A stretch of DNA of 64,000 nt from Halanaeroarchaeum sp. HSR-CO (GCF_024972755.1 NZ_CP087724.1:1612001-1676000); one strand, 5' to 3'. Positions 43,363 through 52,455 are shown, numbered from the stretch's first letter. A program made the numbers and translations. Notes: a model not told the origin generated them from the sequence alone.

Positions 43363-43515
43363 CTATTCGTTTTCGTCCCCACCGTGAACCCGATCGGGTG
43401 TCTCGTCATTTTGCTCACCGGCTTCGGAAAGAATCTCGGGTGACCGCTTGTAAGCAGGCGTTTCCGCGAATTTGCGGATTCGCTCCCAGTCGCTCTCTGA
43501 AAGATGTTCCCCCAT
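43363..43515 (-). CDS. Small acidic protein of 50 residues
   Basis: The ATG at 43515 opens a frame of 50 codons reading MGEHLSESDWERIRKFAETP, then AYKRSPEILSE, then a Glu/Asp-rich tail ending GGDENE. Codon use and acidity look haloarchaeal. The N-terminal half could form one amphipathic helix with Trp and charged faces. I know of no named family. It is convergent with the winged-helix gene and sits just upstream of rdfA on the opposite strand. Confidence 0.55.
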   Translation of the reverse strand: MGEHLSESDWERIRKFAETPAYKRSPEILSEAGEQNDETPDRVHGGDENE

Positions 43516-43619
43516 ACAGTGTATAATGTAACCCAAACTACTAATAATCTTTCGCTGTCACCAAATAGAGACACAGCTTCGACACAACGGTTTAGGGCCA
43601 CCCTCGTCTCCTGGGGACC

Positions 43620-44234
43620 ATGAACCCAGGACCGGCGGACGAAAAATCGGCAGACTGTCACTGCAAGGTCGGAACACTCATCCAGACCTTCGGGTTCGAT
43701 GATCTCGACGACACGCTCGAACGATCGTGGCGCGACGAGGGGGTAAGTGTACGACAGCTCCCGAGAGACGTGAACGAGCGCGTGCTCGCACGAACCCTCG
43801 ACGACGCTGACGTCGAGTTCCTCCGCCCAGAACTCGAGACGACGTACGACCTTCTCGTCGGGGACGACGTCAGTGACGCCGCTCGGATCGAGAAGCGTCG
43901 CCACCTCAGCAAAGCGGGAGTGGACGTGGAGAGACTACAGAATCAGTTCGTCTCCCACCAGACGGTATACCGCCACCTGACCGACTGTCTCGGCCTCGAA
44001 TTCGAGCGTGCCCCCATCGACGCCGACACAGCGTTGGACCAGGTCCGGGCGGTCCAGCACCGGACAGCGGCGGTCGCGGGCGACCGTGTAGAGCGGCTTG
44101 CCGGGAACGATGGGCTGGATCACGGGGACTACCAGATCATCGTCGACGTGACGGCGACCTGCGAACACTGTGGCACCTACTACGAACTCGGAGAACTCTT
44201 CTCGAAAGGCGGTTGTGGATGTCGGGCAGAATAG
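43620..44234 (+). CDS. rdfA: Rod-determining factor RdfA family protein
   Basis: The 204-residue protein matches the haloarchaeal RdfA family. It has an N-terminal DCHCKVGTLIQTFGFDDL with a Cys/His pair, a middle reading VSVRQLPRDVNERVLARTL, and the C-terminal zinc-ribbon CEHCGTYYELGELFSKGGCGC. In Haloferax volcanii RdfA is needed for the rod cell shape. Family members usually sit beside an archaea-specific SMC-like gene, as here. The DNA or protein target is unknown. TTTAGG at 43591-43596 is a candidate TATA box. Confidence 0.85.
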   Translation: MNPGPADEKSADCHCKVGTLIQTFGFDDLDDTLERSWRDEGVSVRQLPRDVNERVLARTLDDADVEFLRPELETTYDLLVGDDVSDAARIEKRRHLSKAGVDVERLQNQFVSHQTVYRHLTDCLGLEFERAPIDADTALDQVRAVQHRTAAVAGDRVERLAGNDGLDHGDYQIIVDVTATCEHCGTYYELGELFSKGGCGCRAE

Positions 44235-44381
44235 GTGATGGCAACCGGTCGAGCACACCGTAATCGGTCGCCGACGTCCAGTCGGTGTACCGTCCATACG
44301 ATCGTAACAGTTAGACGATCCTCCCAGCGACGACGCGGTCCCACCCGACAGCCGATCTGACCGAGAGGATAGCAGTAACAA

Positions 44382-44389
44382 TAAATTAA
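44382..44389 (+). promoter_or_regulatory. TATA-like box for the SMC-like gene
   Basis: TAAATTAA lies 27-34 bases before the ATG at 44416. A separate promoter after rdfA suggests that the two genes can be expressed independently. Confidence 0.55.
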
Positions 44390-44415
44390 TCCCGGGTAAG
44401 TGATACTTATTGATA

Positions 44416-46302
44416 ATGAATCCGGTCTCGGGAGACGTCGGGACCGTCGAGGTCCAGGTCGAGAACGTCGGTGGTATCGACGAGACGACCGCTACGATTC
44501 CACCAGGCGTGACCGTCCTGGTCGGTCGGAACGCGACGAATCGAACCTCGTTTCTCAAGGCCATGATGGCTGTTCTCGGGAGCGACGAAGTTCCGCTCAA
44601 GGCCGGTAAATCGGCGGGGCGCATCGAATGTGTCATCGGGGACACGGAATACGTCCGAACCGCCACCAGGAAGAACGGAACTGTGCTGACCGAGGGGACT
44701 CCATATCTGGATGCCGCGGACGAAGCAGAATCGTTCGCGTTCCTCCTGGAATCGAACAACGCCCGCCGAGCGGTCGAACGAGGCGAGGACCTTCGAAATG
44801 TCGTCCTCGACCCGCTGGACATCGACGGACTTCGCGAGGAGATCCGCGACCTCGAACGGGAACGCGCTGGTATCGACGAGCAGTTAGAAGAGCGGTCGTC
44901 ACTCGAGAGCCGGGAGAGGGAACTCCAGGCCGAGTTGGAGCGGATCGATGAGGAGCTGTCAACGGCCAGAGACCGACAGGAGACGCTGCACTCGACAATC
45001 GAAGAGACCGACGAGGGCACCCTCGCCGAACGGTATCGGGCCGTCGCGGAACGCCACGCCGAACTGGAAGAGATCCGCTACGATAGAACGACCGTAGAGG
45101 AGAGCTGTTCGGCCCTTCGAGACGAGCGCCAGAAGAAACGCTCGAAACTCGAAGCCCTCGAGCCGGTCCCGGACGCTTCTGCGTTGCGCGACGAGATTGC
45201 GGAGAAACGAGCGGAACGTAACCGTCTCGATTCACAGATGAGTGAATTACAGCGCGTCGTCCAGTTCAATCGACGACGACTCGATGCGAACGGCGCGTTG
45301 ACCGAGGAAGCCGTCGCCACGGAGGGCGAACCGACGGAACAGTTGTTCGAAGAGCAAACCTCATGTTGGACGTGTGGGTCGACGGTCCCGACGGAACAGA
45401 TACGCTCGACAGTCGAACAATTACAGTCGTACCGACGGGATCTACTGGACCGTCGTGAGACGATCGACGAGGAACTCACTGATTTACAACGCCAACGCGA
45501 CGAACTCGACGAAACCCGGGACCGAGTTCGGGCATTGCGGAACCGCCTCGACGAAATAGCGAGCGAGGTATCACGGCGTGAGGAACGTCTCCAGTCACTC
45601 GAACGTCGTGAGACGGAACTCGAAGCACAGATCGCAGACGCCGAAGAGGCCGACGGTCACCCTGCGAGCGAGGATTCGATCCTCGAGGCCCACGGGGAAG
45701 CGAGTCGACTCGAAGCGACGATCGACCACCTGGAGGACGAACGCGAAGAGATCGTCGCAAAACTGGATTCCGTCACGACCGAACTGGACGAACTGTCCGA
45801 CCTGGAGTCACGACGGGAGAGGATCACCACGACGCTGACCGATAAACGAGACGAGGTCGACAGACTCGAACGACGGACCATCGAGGAGTTCAACGAGACG
45901 ATGGCGGAAATCCTCGACGAGCTCGGATACGACAACGTCGAGCGTATCTGGCTCGAACGACGGAAACACACCGAGAACGGCGAGCTCGTTCCCGATACCT
46001 CGTTCGATCTGCACGTGATCCGGGCCGCCGAAGATGGGACCGTCTACGAGGATACCGTCGACCACTTGAGCGAGAGCGAACGAGAGATTACCGGACTCGT
46101 TTTCGCCCTCGCGGGCTACCTGGCCCACGAGGTGTTCGAATCGATGCCATTTCTCGTCCTGGACTCAATCGAGGCAATCGACGGAGAACGAATCGGGACA
46201 CTCGTCGACTACGTGAGCGAGCATGCGACCTATCTGCTGGTCGCCCTCCTCCCCGACGACGCACAGTACGTCGACGCCGATCACGAGATCGCGGAAATCT
46301 GA
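44416..46302 (+). CDS. Archaea-specific SMC-related protein
   Basis: The 628-residue protein has an ABC-type ATPase head split by a long coiled coil. The N-terminal head has VTVLVGRNATNRTSFLKAMM, a degenerate Walker A (GRNATNRTS instead of GxGKS). Coiled coil runs about residues 130-480, with a CWTC pair near residues 317-320 like the zinc hook of Rad50. The C-terminal head has LSESEREITGLVFALAGYLA (signature) and FLVLDSIEAI (Walker B). This matches the haloarchaeal family found with RdfA, which takes part in cell-shape or chromosome processes. Start at ATG 44416; a TTG at 44410 is weaker. The weak Walker A raises doubt about ATP hydrolysis. Confidence 0.88.
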   Translation: MNPVSGDVGTVEVQVENVGGIDETTATIPPGVTVLVGRNATNRTSFLKAMMAVLGSDEVPLKAGKSAGRIECVIGDTEYVRTATRKNGTVLTEGTPYLDAADEAESFAFLLESNNARRAVERGEDLRNVVLDPLDIDGLREEIRDLERERAGIDEQLEERSSLESRERELQAELERIDEELSTARDRQETLHSTIEETDEGTLAERYRAVAERHAELEEIRYDRTTVEESCSALRDERQKKRSKLEALEPVPDASALRDEIAEKRAERNRLDSQMSELQRVVQFNRRRLDANGALTEEAVATEGEPTEQLFEEQTSCWTCGSTVPTEQIRSTVEQLQSYRRDLLDRRETIDEELTDLQRQRDELDETRDRVRALRNRLDEIASEVSRREERLQSLERRETELEAQIADAEEADGHPASEDSILEAHGEASRLEATIDHLEDEREEIVAKLDSVTTELDELSDLESRRERITTTLTDKRDEVDRLERRTIEEFNETMAEILDELGYDNVERIWLERRKHTENGELVPDTSFDLHVIRAAEDGTVYEDTVDHLSESEREITGLVFALAGYLAHEVFESMPFLVLDSIEAIDGERIGTLVDYVSEHATYLLVALLPDDAQYVDADHEIAEI

Positions 46303-47147
46303 ATCGCCTCGTTCGCCGAAGACCCCCGTGGACATAGAGACAGTTGACGACCGACCGCCGATCGATCATCACGCCCAGATCGTATAGCGATATACACTAT
46401 ATACGTTCGATCCACCATCGGTCGTGACCATTTTCATCGGTCAGTTATCGACTCGACTCACGTTCAAACAGACGGTGAGCGGACGATATCGACGATGATA
46501 CCGCTATTCACCCGCCGATATCGCTCCTCGTCCATTGTGGCGCCGTCCATGACGCTCGCCAAGAGACATCTCGATACCGCCACTGGCACGCGTTTTACCA
46601 CGTTGATGCGACGACAGTCACCGGGACCGTTTGGAACCTCTCCGACGAAGGATGCAACTGTGTAACTACAGAGGCTGACGACGGTCCGAACCGCTCGAAC
46701 CAGCACCAAATCGGACCAGGAATCGATCGACACCACCTCATGAGAATGGTCCAGAGTTCCGCGACCGACGATCCAGGATTCCCTATCGACGGTGCAACGA
46801 TGCGTACTTTCGAGGACGACATCGAGTGGCAGCCGTCGATTTGATCGAGTTGCGTGGAATCCACCACCGACAGCGCGAGTTCACTGTTTCGAGGTAGTGG
46901 TGATGCAGAGCAGCGGTCCGAATCGCTGGCAACGCTTTCGAGCCAATTCGTCGTAGTGACTCCGACATGTCGGTGGCGCACGAGTCTATTTCTTATTTTG
47001 AAATGTACAACCAGTCTTTCGTCGAATGATATCGTGATTCTAAATACACTCCTACAACGGGCCGAGAAAACGAAGTCACAGTTTGAAATAAAATACTTTA
47101 TTTTGATACCCACTAGTTTTATGCCAGTGGCCATATATTTTCGACGT
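46303..47147. other. 845-base region without a called gene
   Basis: Between the SMC-like gene and the DUF5805 gene the composition changes. The last 170 bases (46975-47147) are the most AT-rich of the window (GAAATAAAATACTTTATTTT), and TTTTATG at 47117-47123 could be the TATA box of the DUF5805 gene. A frame on the plus strand (about 46570-46845) reads like a short protein remnant ending EDDIEWQPSI. A 293-codon antisense frame lacks acidic bias and is rejected. One arm of the inverted repeat that flanks the recombinase lies at 46383-46395. Confidence 0.4.
46383..46395. repeat. 13-base inverted repeat, arm 1
   Basis: TATAGCGATATAC here and the reverse complement of 48637-48649 (TATAGCGACATAC) agree at 12 of 13 positions. 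The two arms bracket the DUF5805 and recombinase genes, so they may be recombination sites. Confidence 0.4.
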
Positions 47148-47573
47148 ATGGCCGACACAGGCGAGGGGGATTCCGAACGATCGGTGGTGACGACGTACGT
47201 CCCAGCGTACCAGAAAGAACAGTGGCAGTCACACGCCGACGAGTTGGGGATGAGCCAGAGCGAATTCGTGAAGACGATGGTCCAGGCCGGTCGACGAGGT
47301 TTCGGTGGGGACGGCACTGGAAATTCTGCAGCCCCATCTTCGAGCCCTGACCCCCAGGGTTCGAGGGGTGAAGACGGGGTTACAGACGACCGCATGAGGA
47401 AATCGGTTCTGAACGCACTCTCGACCGACTCGTACAGCGATTTCGACGAGATTCTCGATACGGTTATCGAGGACATCGCCGACGAAGTTGAGGCCGTGAT
47501 TCTTTCACTCGACGACGAGGGCCGTATCTCTCATAGCCCACGCGAAGGCGGCTACGTCCTGATGGAGGACTGA
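47148..47573 (+). CDS. DUF5805 protein
   Basis: The 141-residue protein has an N-terminal ribbon-helix-helix-like segment (VVTTYVPAYQKEQWQSHADE, then SQSEFVKTMVQAGRRGF), a variable middle, and a C-terminal winged-helix-like part (DSYSDFDEILDTVIEDIADE, then DEGRISHSPREGGYVL). This fits haloarchaeal DUF5805, usually found directly before an integrase gene, as here. It may regulate the recombinase or direct its DNA binding. The stop is two bases before the integrase start. Confidence 0.85.
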   Translation: MADTGEGDSERSVVTTYVPAYQKEQWQSHADELGMSQSEFVKTMVQAGRRGFGGDGTGNSAAPSSSPDPQGSRGEDGVTDDRMRKSVLNALSTDSYSDFDEILDTVIEDIADEVEAVILSLDDEGRISHSPREGGYVLMED

Positions 47574-47575
47574 TC

Positions 47576-48607
47576 ATGCCTGCTACGGAGACCGATCCGA
47601 TCGAGTACTTCCTCGAGGACATGGCCTATCACGGTCGCTCTGACCGGACGATAGCGGCCTACGAACGGGTACTCAGCCAGTTTCGGGCGTATCTACAGGC
47701 GGGGGAAAGTCGGGCGGGTGACGATGCTGTCGGGCTCGGTGAAGCCACGCATCGTGATTGTCTGGGCTGGATACACGAACGAAGGGGGTCCGTCGCTTCC
47801 AGCACCATTGCCTCGTACGCCTCCTACCTCCATCGGTTCTACTCGTACATGGTGGAGGTCGGCGAGTTCGACGACAATCCGATGACTCTCGTCATGGAGG
47901 AGATGGACGAACAGATCGAGACAGACCCGAGCAGACGAGACGTCTCCGTCGACGAGATGCGTCGGTTCGTCGGACAGATCGCCCACCCAGGAGAGATAGC
48001 AATCGTCGTGACGCTACTCAAAACCGGTATCCGTGCCGGAGAGCTGTGTAATCTGGACCTCCGCGATCTGAATCTGTCGGGAATATCGGTGGAGAGCGGA
48101 CCGATCCGACCGACGCTGCGCGGTCGCCCGGATTCGCTGTTCGTCTCACAGGCGCCCACGGCGGGCGAATCGGTCAATGGCGAACCGCGCTCCGAGTCGA
48201 ACAAACGAAAGCGAGACACCGTCATTCCCGTCGATGCCGAACTCAAGCGAGTTCTCGAACGATGGCTCGCAATCCGCCCCGACACCCAATCGCCCGCTAG
48301 CCCCCTGTTCGTCAGCACGGATCAAAACTGGGGACAGCGTGTGACCGGCCCTGGTGTGCACTACGTCGTCGAACGGCATGCCAGAGAGAACGACTGGTAC
48401 GAGACGAACGGGGGTGCAGGGGCGAACGTGACTCCGCATTACTTTCGACACTTTTTCACCACCCACCTTCGAGACCGCACCGGTGATCGAGGCATCGTGA
48501 AGTATCTGCGAGGCGACGTGGCGCGAGACATCATCGACACCTATACGCACAACTGGGGCGACCGAGTCCGCGACGTCTACGAAGATAATATCTACAATCT
48601 GATATAG
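47576..48607 (+). CDS. Tyrosine recombinase (XerC/integrase type)
   Basis: The 343-residue protein has the N-terminal SAM-like core-binding domain (about residues 5-110) and the C-terminal catalytic domain. Catalytic residues seen are Arg in KTGIRAGELCNL, the His-x2-Arg box in TPHYFRHFFTTHL, His in IDTYTHNWGD, and the nucleophile Tyr in RDVYEDNIY. It cuts and rejoins DNA at specific sites. It is cotranscribed with DUF5805. A chromosomal role (dimer resolution) and a mobile-element role are both possible; no attachment sites are proven. Confidence 0.92.
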   Translation: MPATETDPIEYFLEDMAYHGRSDRTIAAYERVLSQFRAYLQAGESRAGDDAVGLGEATHRDCLGWIHERRGSVASSTIASYASYLHRFYSYMVEVGEFDDNPMTLVMEEMDEQIETDPSRRDVSVDEMRRFVGQIAHPGEIAIVVTLLKTGIRAGELCNLDLRDLNLSGISVESGPIRPTLRGRPDSLFVSQAPTAGESVNGEPRSESNKRKRDTVIPVDAELKRVLERWLAIRPDTQSPASPLFVSTDQNWGQRVTGPGVHYVVERHARENDWYETNGGAGANVTPHYFRHFFTTHLRDRTGDRGIVKYLRGDVARDIIDTYTHNWGDRVRDVYEDNIYNLI

Positions 48608-48953
48608 TAAGATGCAGTATCTCGTACGTATATATCGTATGTCGCTATATAGAAGCTAGATCGTGGCCGATGCCTCGTTTCGGTCACTCTGATGGTAGCA
48701 AGACCACCCAACGGTCGAGGTGGGAATCGTGATGTGGCACAGTCGGGGGTTCCCAGGTGCTACAGAATATTACTCGGCATTCGATCGGCGACTGTCTCCC
48801 AGCGCCGAACGATGCAAACGGTCTCCCTGCGGAGTCGCAAATACTGGCCCGACCGACTGTACGACTCCCTCCCTCCCTTCGATCGGGGGACCCGCTTTCC
48901 CTTTTCTGCGGTAGACAATCTTTCAGTGCGTCACCTGGAAAACACCCCACCGA
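48608..48953. other. 346-base region after the recombinase gene
   Basis: The first 55 bases are AT-rich (TACGTATATATCGTATGTCG) and hold the second arm of the inverted repeat. The rest is GC-rich with overlapping frames on the plus strand (48692-48976) that lack acidic bias and any motif; I do not call them. Confidence 0.4.
48637..48649. repeat. 13-base inverted repeat, arm 2
   Basis: The reverse complement of this stretch is TATAGCGACATAC, one base different from 46383-46395. It lies 30 bases after the recombinase stop codon. Confidence 0.4.
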
Positions 48954-49613
48954 TCAGTCGCTGTATCCGTGTTTGAACGCGGCGTCAGCATCGTACGACG
49001 ACCCCTGGTCGGCACCGATGCCACTGGTCACGATCAACTGCATCCCACGGCGAACACTCATATCTATTTCGTGGACCTGCCGTTCGGGGAGGAGAAGCAA
49101 TCGTCCACCCGTCGGATTGGGACTGTTCGGGAGGAAGACGTTGTACATCGTCTCCTCGGTGGCCTCCTCGACGACGGTCGGGCTCTTGCCGGTGATGAGA
49201 CCGAGATAATACATATCCTCTCGGGGGTACTCGACGAGTGCGACGCCGTCGTAGGCCGTTCGCCGCTCGACCAGGGAATTCGAGACCTGTCGGACACTCA
49301 CATAGAGCGTGCTGATCAACGGAATGACGTTCACGATTCGGCCCATGTTCCCGAACACCTGCCGGCCGATACTTCGCTGGGCCAGGTACCCGAGCAGCGT
49401 GATGGCACCGAGTATCAGGATCACGGCCGCGAGTTGCGCGACGAGTTCGTTGTTGCCTGTGTACTGGGTCAGTCGTGTCCCCGCAACGACCGGGTCGACG
49501 AACTGCTGGGTCCACCCGATGAGGATCCGGAGGACGAAGACCGTCACGACCAGTGGGGCAATCAAGATCAGTCCCGCAACGAAACTGCTCTTGACGCGAG
49601 ATCGCGTCTTCAT
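48954..49613 (-). CDS. DUF502 membrane protein
   Basis: This 219-residue protein has two membrane helices (about residues 10-32 and 60-82) and a soluble domain. It matches DUF502 in SFVAGLILIAPLVVTVFVL, then IPLISTLYVSVRQVSNSL, then VALVEYPREDMYYLGLITG, and FLPNSPNPTGGRLLLLP. The family is widespread in bacteria and archaea; no function is established. Confidence 0.92.
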   Translation of the reverse strand: MKTRSRVKSSFVAGLILIAPLVVTVFVLRILIGWTQQFVDPVVAGTRLTQYTGNNELVAQLAAVILILGAITLLGYLAQRSIGRQVFGNMGRIVNVIPLISTLYVSVRQVSNSLVERRTAYDGVALVEYPREDMYYLGLITGKSPTVVEEATEETMYNVFLPNSPNPTGGRLLLLPERQVHEIDMSVRRGMQLIVTSGIGADQGSSYDADAAFKHGYSD

Positions 49614-49878
49614 AGTGGACCCTTACAGTTGCAAATCAAATAAGTGCAGTTCGATGCCACCAGACACTGGCACCGATCCGAAACGATGTTTCAGCCAAAA
49701 ACCGGATCAGGTTCTCGAGTGAACGGCCGTCACCACACGACCGTTAGGGTGGCAACCGACCGGTGTCAGAGGAAGCGGTCGCGTTCTCACGGCATGCCGT
49801 AATCACGCGATGAGTAACTCGAAACTACCTTCTTGATCCCGTCGCCGGTAAGATTCGCTTACGCGACGTAATCCCATC

Positions 49879-50118
49879 ATGTCCCTGAAACAACAACTGA
49901 CGGCGGAAAACGACCTTCTCGATCAACTCGCGGGCATCACGGGTCTCGGATGGACGGTCTCTATTCTGGGATATCTCGGGACGCTGATCGGGTACGGGAA
50001 CAGTATCGTCGCTCGACTGGTCGTCGACCCCCAGTCGCTGTTGTACATCGGGGGTGCCTTCTTCGTCGCGACGTTCGGACTCGATCGACTCCGAAACCAG
50101 ATAATTAACCGGGACTGA
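49879..50118 (+). CDS. Small membrane protein
   Basis: The 79-residue product has two likely helices (about residues 22-43 and 52-70), an amphipathic N-terminus (SLKQQLTAENDLLDQLAG) and a basic end. Codon use is haloarchaeal. A unique gene with about 180 bases on either side; no family is recognised. Confidence 0.6.
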   Translation: MSLKQQLTAENDLLDQLAGITGLGWTVSILGYLGTLIGYGNSIVARLVVDPQSLLYIGGAFFVATFGLDRLRNQIINRD

Positions 50119-50299
50119 TCGTTCTATCGGTTAGGACGAACTACCGGAATCCATCGGTCTGCGCTGGATCGGCGGGCTATGGGGCATCGGTGTTTGCCAC
50201 CGCTGGAGGCTACACCCGGTGAAGGCGTTCGAAGCAATCAGTCCTCAGACCGGTGACGGGGCGACTATCGAAGCCATCAATGGCTATCGTGTGGGGGTG

Positions 50300-51532
50300 T
50301 CAGTCATCAAAAAGGTGAGTGTCGTATTCATCGGCCGAATCCCGGACCAATCGCTCCGTCCCATCGTGGTCCGCCAACGCTCCAGAATCCAGGCCCGCAT
50401 TCATCGTCTCGACGGTCTCCGGGGCCACCTTCTCGGTCACCTCGAACTCCGTTACGGGATCGACGACACCCCAAATCGCCCCCACCGCGTGAAGGACCAC
50501 CGCCACAGGCGTCATGAGGAGGTACAGCGGCCAGAGTAGCGGATGCTTCCGATAAGCCACGACACCGAACAGCATATACAGGAAGATGATTGCCAACAAC
50601 CCCGTCGAGATGAGGGCATACAGAGCCGTTCCAGGGGCCGAACCGGGCAGGAGATACGCGGCCACGAGAAGGAGGGGGACGAACGGTGAAAACGCCCAGG
50701 CGATCACGCGGGTCAGGTAGAGTGGCCGATACCTGATGGGGAGGAGATGATCGTCGCCGATGGTCCCCGACATCCAGCGACGCCGCTGTTTGAGCATGGC
50801 AGCGACCGATGGAGGTGCCTGATTCCGGAATCGCGAGTCGACGAGTCGGTAGTCGAGGTCGTACGCGTCGGCCGCACGCCAGATAAGGTTCGTGTCCTCG
50901 GTGATGGTCGCGACGTTCCACCCGAGGTCCGCCTCGATATCGGTCCGAATCGCGAACCCACCACCCCAGGCATAGAGGGGATACGAAAGTCGGTGGAAAC
51001 CGAGTTGCTCGAACTGGTATCCCGTCCGGAAGACCTCCGCGAGGTACGTAAGTCGTGACCCTGTATAGATCGGTTTCTCCGTGAACTGGACGAAATCGGC
51101 ATCCGGGAGACCAGTCAGGTCAGTGACGATAGTATCCTCGTCCAGGTAGAGGATGTACTCGCGATGGCAATCGACGTTTCGGCGGGCCCATTCGACGGCA
51201 CGGCCCTTGTTGGTCGCCTGGCAGTCGAATTCCTCGGGGACGACGTAGACGGTCGCACCATCGATATCGATATCCCGTTCGGCGATCACCCGGACGTCCG
51301 TGATCTGGTCGGGAAGCGCATCCACCGTGGTCTGGACGACGGAGGCTGCGTCGATGGTGAGAATCCGTACCTGGATGTCGTCGAGTCCCCAGACGCCCTC
51401 GTCATCGGATTTCCATCCGGAGGAGAGCAGTACCGTCTCGAAGAGCCACCAGAGTGACGAGAACGCGTATACGGCCAGCGCGACCCACAGGAGGACCGCG
51501 AGGATGGAATTCAGTAACTCCAGTTGCGGCAC
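50300..51532 (-). CDS. Membrane-bound family 2 glycosyltransferase
   Basis: The 410-residue protein has an N-terminal membrane helix (LLNSILAVLLWVALAVYAFS), a GT2 catalytic domain with YILYLDEDTIVTDL (DED metal site), NVATITEDTNLIWRA (TED), and QRRRWMSGTIGDDH (QxxRW). Three or four more helices follow. These motifs mark processive or cellulose-synthase-like enzymes that polymerise sugar at the membrane. The frame extends to a TTG at 51601, but I prefer the GTG at 51532, 24 residues in, since a TTTTATT box lies about 30 bases before it. It stands outside the main glycan locus. Confidence 0.85.
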   Translation of the reverse strand: MPQLELLNSILAVLLWVALAVYAFSSLWWLFETVLLSSGWKSDDEGVWGLDDIQVRILTIDAASVVQTTVDALPDQITDVRVIAERDIDIDGATVYVVPEEFDCQATNKGRAVEWARRNVDCHREYILYLDEDTIVTDLTGLPDADFVQFTEKPIYTGSRLTYLAEVFRTGYQFEQLGFHRLSYPLYAWGGGFAIRTDIEADLGWNVATITEDTNLIWRAADAYDLDYRLVDSRFRNQAPPSVAAMLKQRRRWMSGTIGDDHLLPIRYRPLYLTRVIAWAFSPFVPLLLVAAYLLPGSAPGTALYALISTGLLAIIFLYMLFGVVAYRKHPLLWPLYLLMTPVAVVLHAVGAIWGVVDPVTEFEVTEKVAPETVETMNAGLDSGALADHDGTERLVRDSADEYDTHLFDD

Positions 51533-51641
51533 GTCGACACTGTCTCGACGGATTCCAATAAAATTGCTGTCCGGCGTCTCCGGAGTGCCATAACAGTTCA
51601 ATACGTTTATCGATCCAGTTGGTCACTTTCGTACCGTCCCC

Positions 51642-52455
51642 AATGCGTCCCTCCTCCACTTTCGGCGAAGCCCGTCCCGGTACGCGACAGCTCGCGATCC
51701 TCGCCGTGGTCCACTTCGTCGTCGCATTGCTCCGCTAGAACGATCTGATCAGGACGGGTGCCGACACGACGTCGCGGTTCACCGTCACGTTCCCCACACC
51801 GCACTCGTTCATCTCGCTGTGGTCGTTCGTCAACGCACCGTGACCGGCGGTGCCGTCGCCAGCACACCGCTCCTGTCGATCGCTGGACTTCAATTCGGCG
51901 TCCTGTTCGTCGGAATGCTCACCTCCTACGTAGTGCTCACGGACTGTTCCTCGCGGGGTACCTGGGCAGTATCGAGGAAGGACTGACCGACGGCACGTTC
52001 GATTTGGTCGCCAACGTCCAGCGATACGCGAAACCGTTGGTGGCCACCGAGGGATCCTCGGTCCTGGTGTTGCTCGTCCTGGTAGGCGGTCTGTCCTGGA
52101 CGCCCGCCCTATTTCCTGTGGCGGCGATCGCCATCTTCGGCCTCGGATACGTCACGTACCTCGTACCGTATCTGGTCGTCGGGGCCGACGTCGGCATCGT
52201 CGAAGCGCTCGTACAGAGTGTCTCACTCACTCTCGACCGTTCCGAGGCCATCGTTGCGTTTCTGGTGTTCCTCGCCACGGGCGCCATCATCTCGGTGCCG
52301 GTATCGAAGCTGGCGTGCGGGAACGGGATCGTCGGTGCATCCTCGCCGCTGCAATCACGGCACCGATCGGCCTGTTCGTCTCGACGGGGTCCGTAGTGGT
52401 CGCACGAAATCTGATCGATGGAAACGATCCGGTCACACCACGGAGAGACCGGTGA
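51642..52455 (+). pseudogene. Decayed membrane-protein gene (multiple frameshifts)
   Basis: Hydrophobic helices lie in different frames of one strand. The start (51642) reads MRPSSTFGEARPGTRQLAIL and ends in a TAG at 51738. A second frame holds VTGGAVASTPLLSIAGLQFG (about 51840-51945). A third (about 51945-52320) gives FLAGYLGSIEEGLTDGTFDL and several membrane helices. The end has moved again (ILAAAITAPIGLFVSTGSVV, stop at 52453-52455). Taken together they look like a haloarchaeal polytopic membrane protein, perhaps of the DUF7847/DUF4013 type, lost through at least two frameshifts and a stop. Confidence 0.6.

Noticed and set aside
46595-47476. 293-codon open frame on the minus strand
   Set aside because: It crosses the DUF5805 gene in antisense, lacks acidic bias and has Cys/Ser/Arg-rich composition typical of shadow frames.
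48692-48976. 94-codon plus-strand ORF after the recombinase
   Set aside because: It overlaps the DUF502 gene end in antisense and has Arg/Ser/Pro-rich content.
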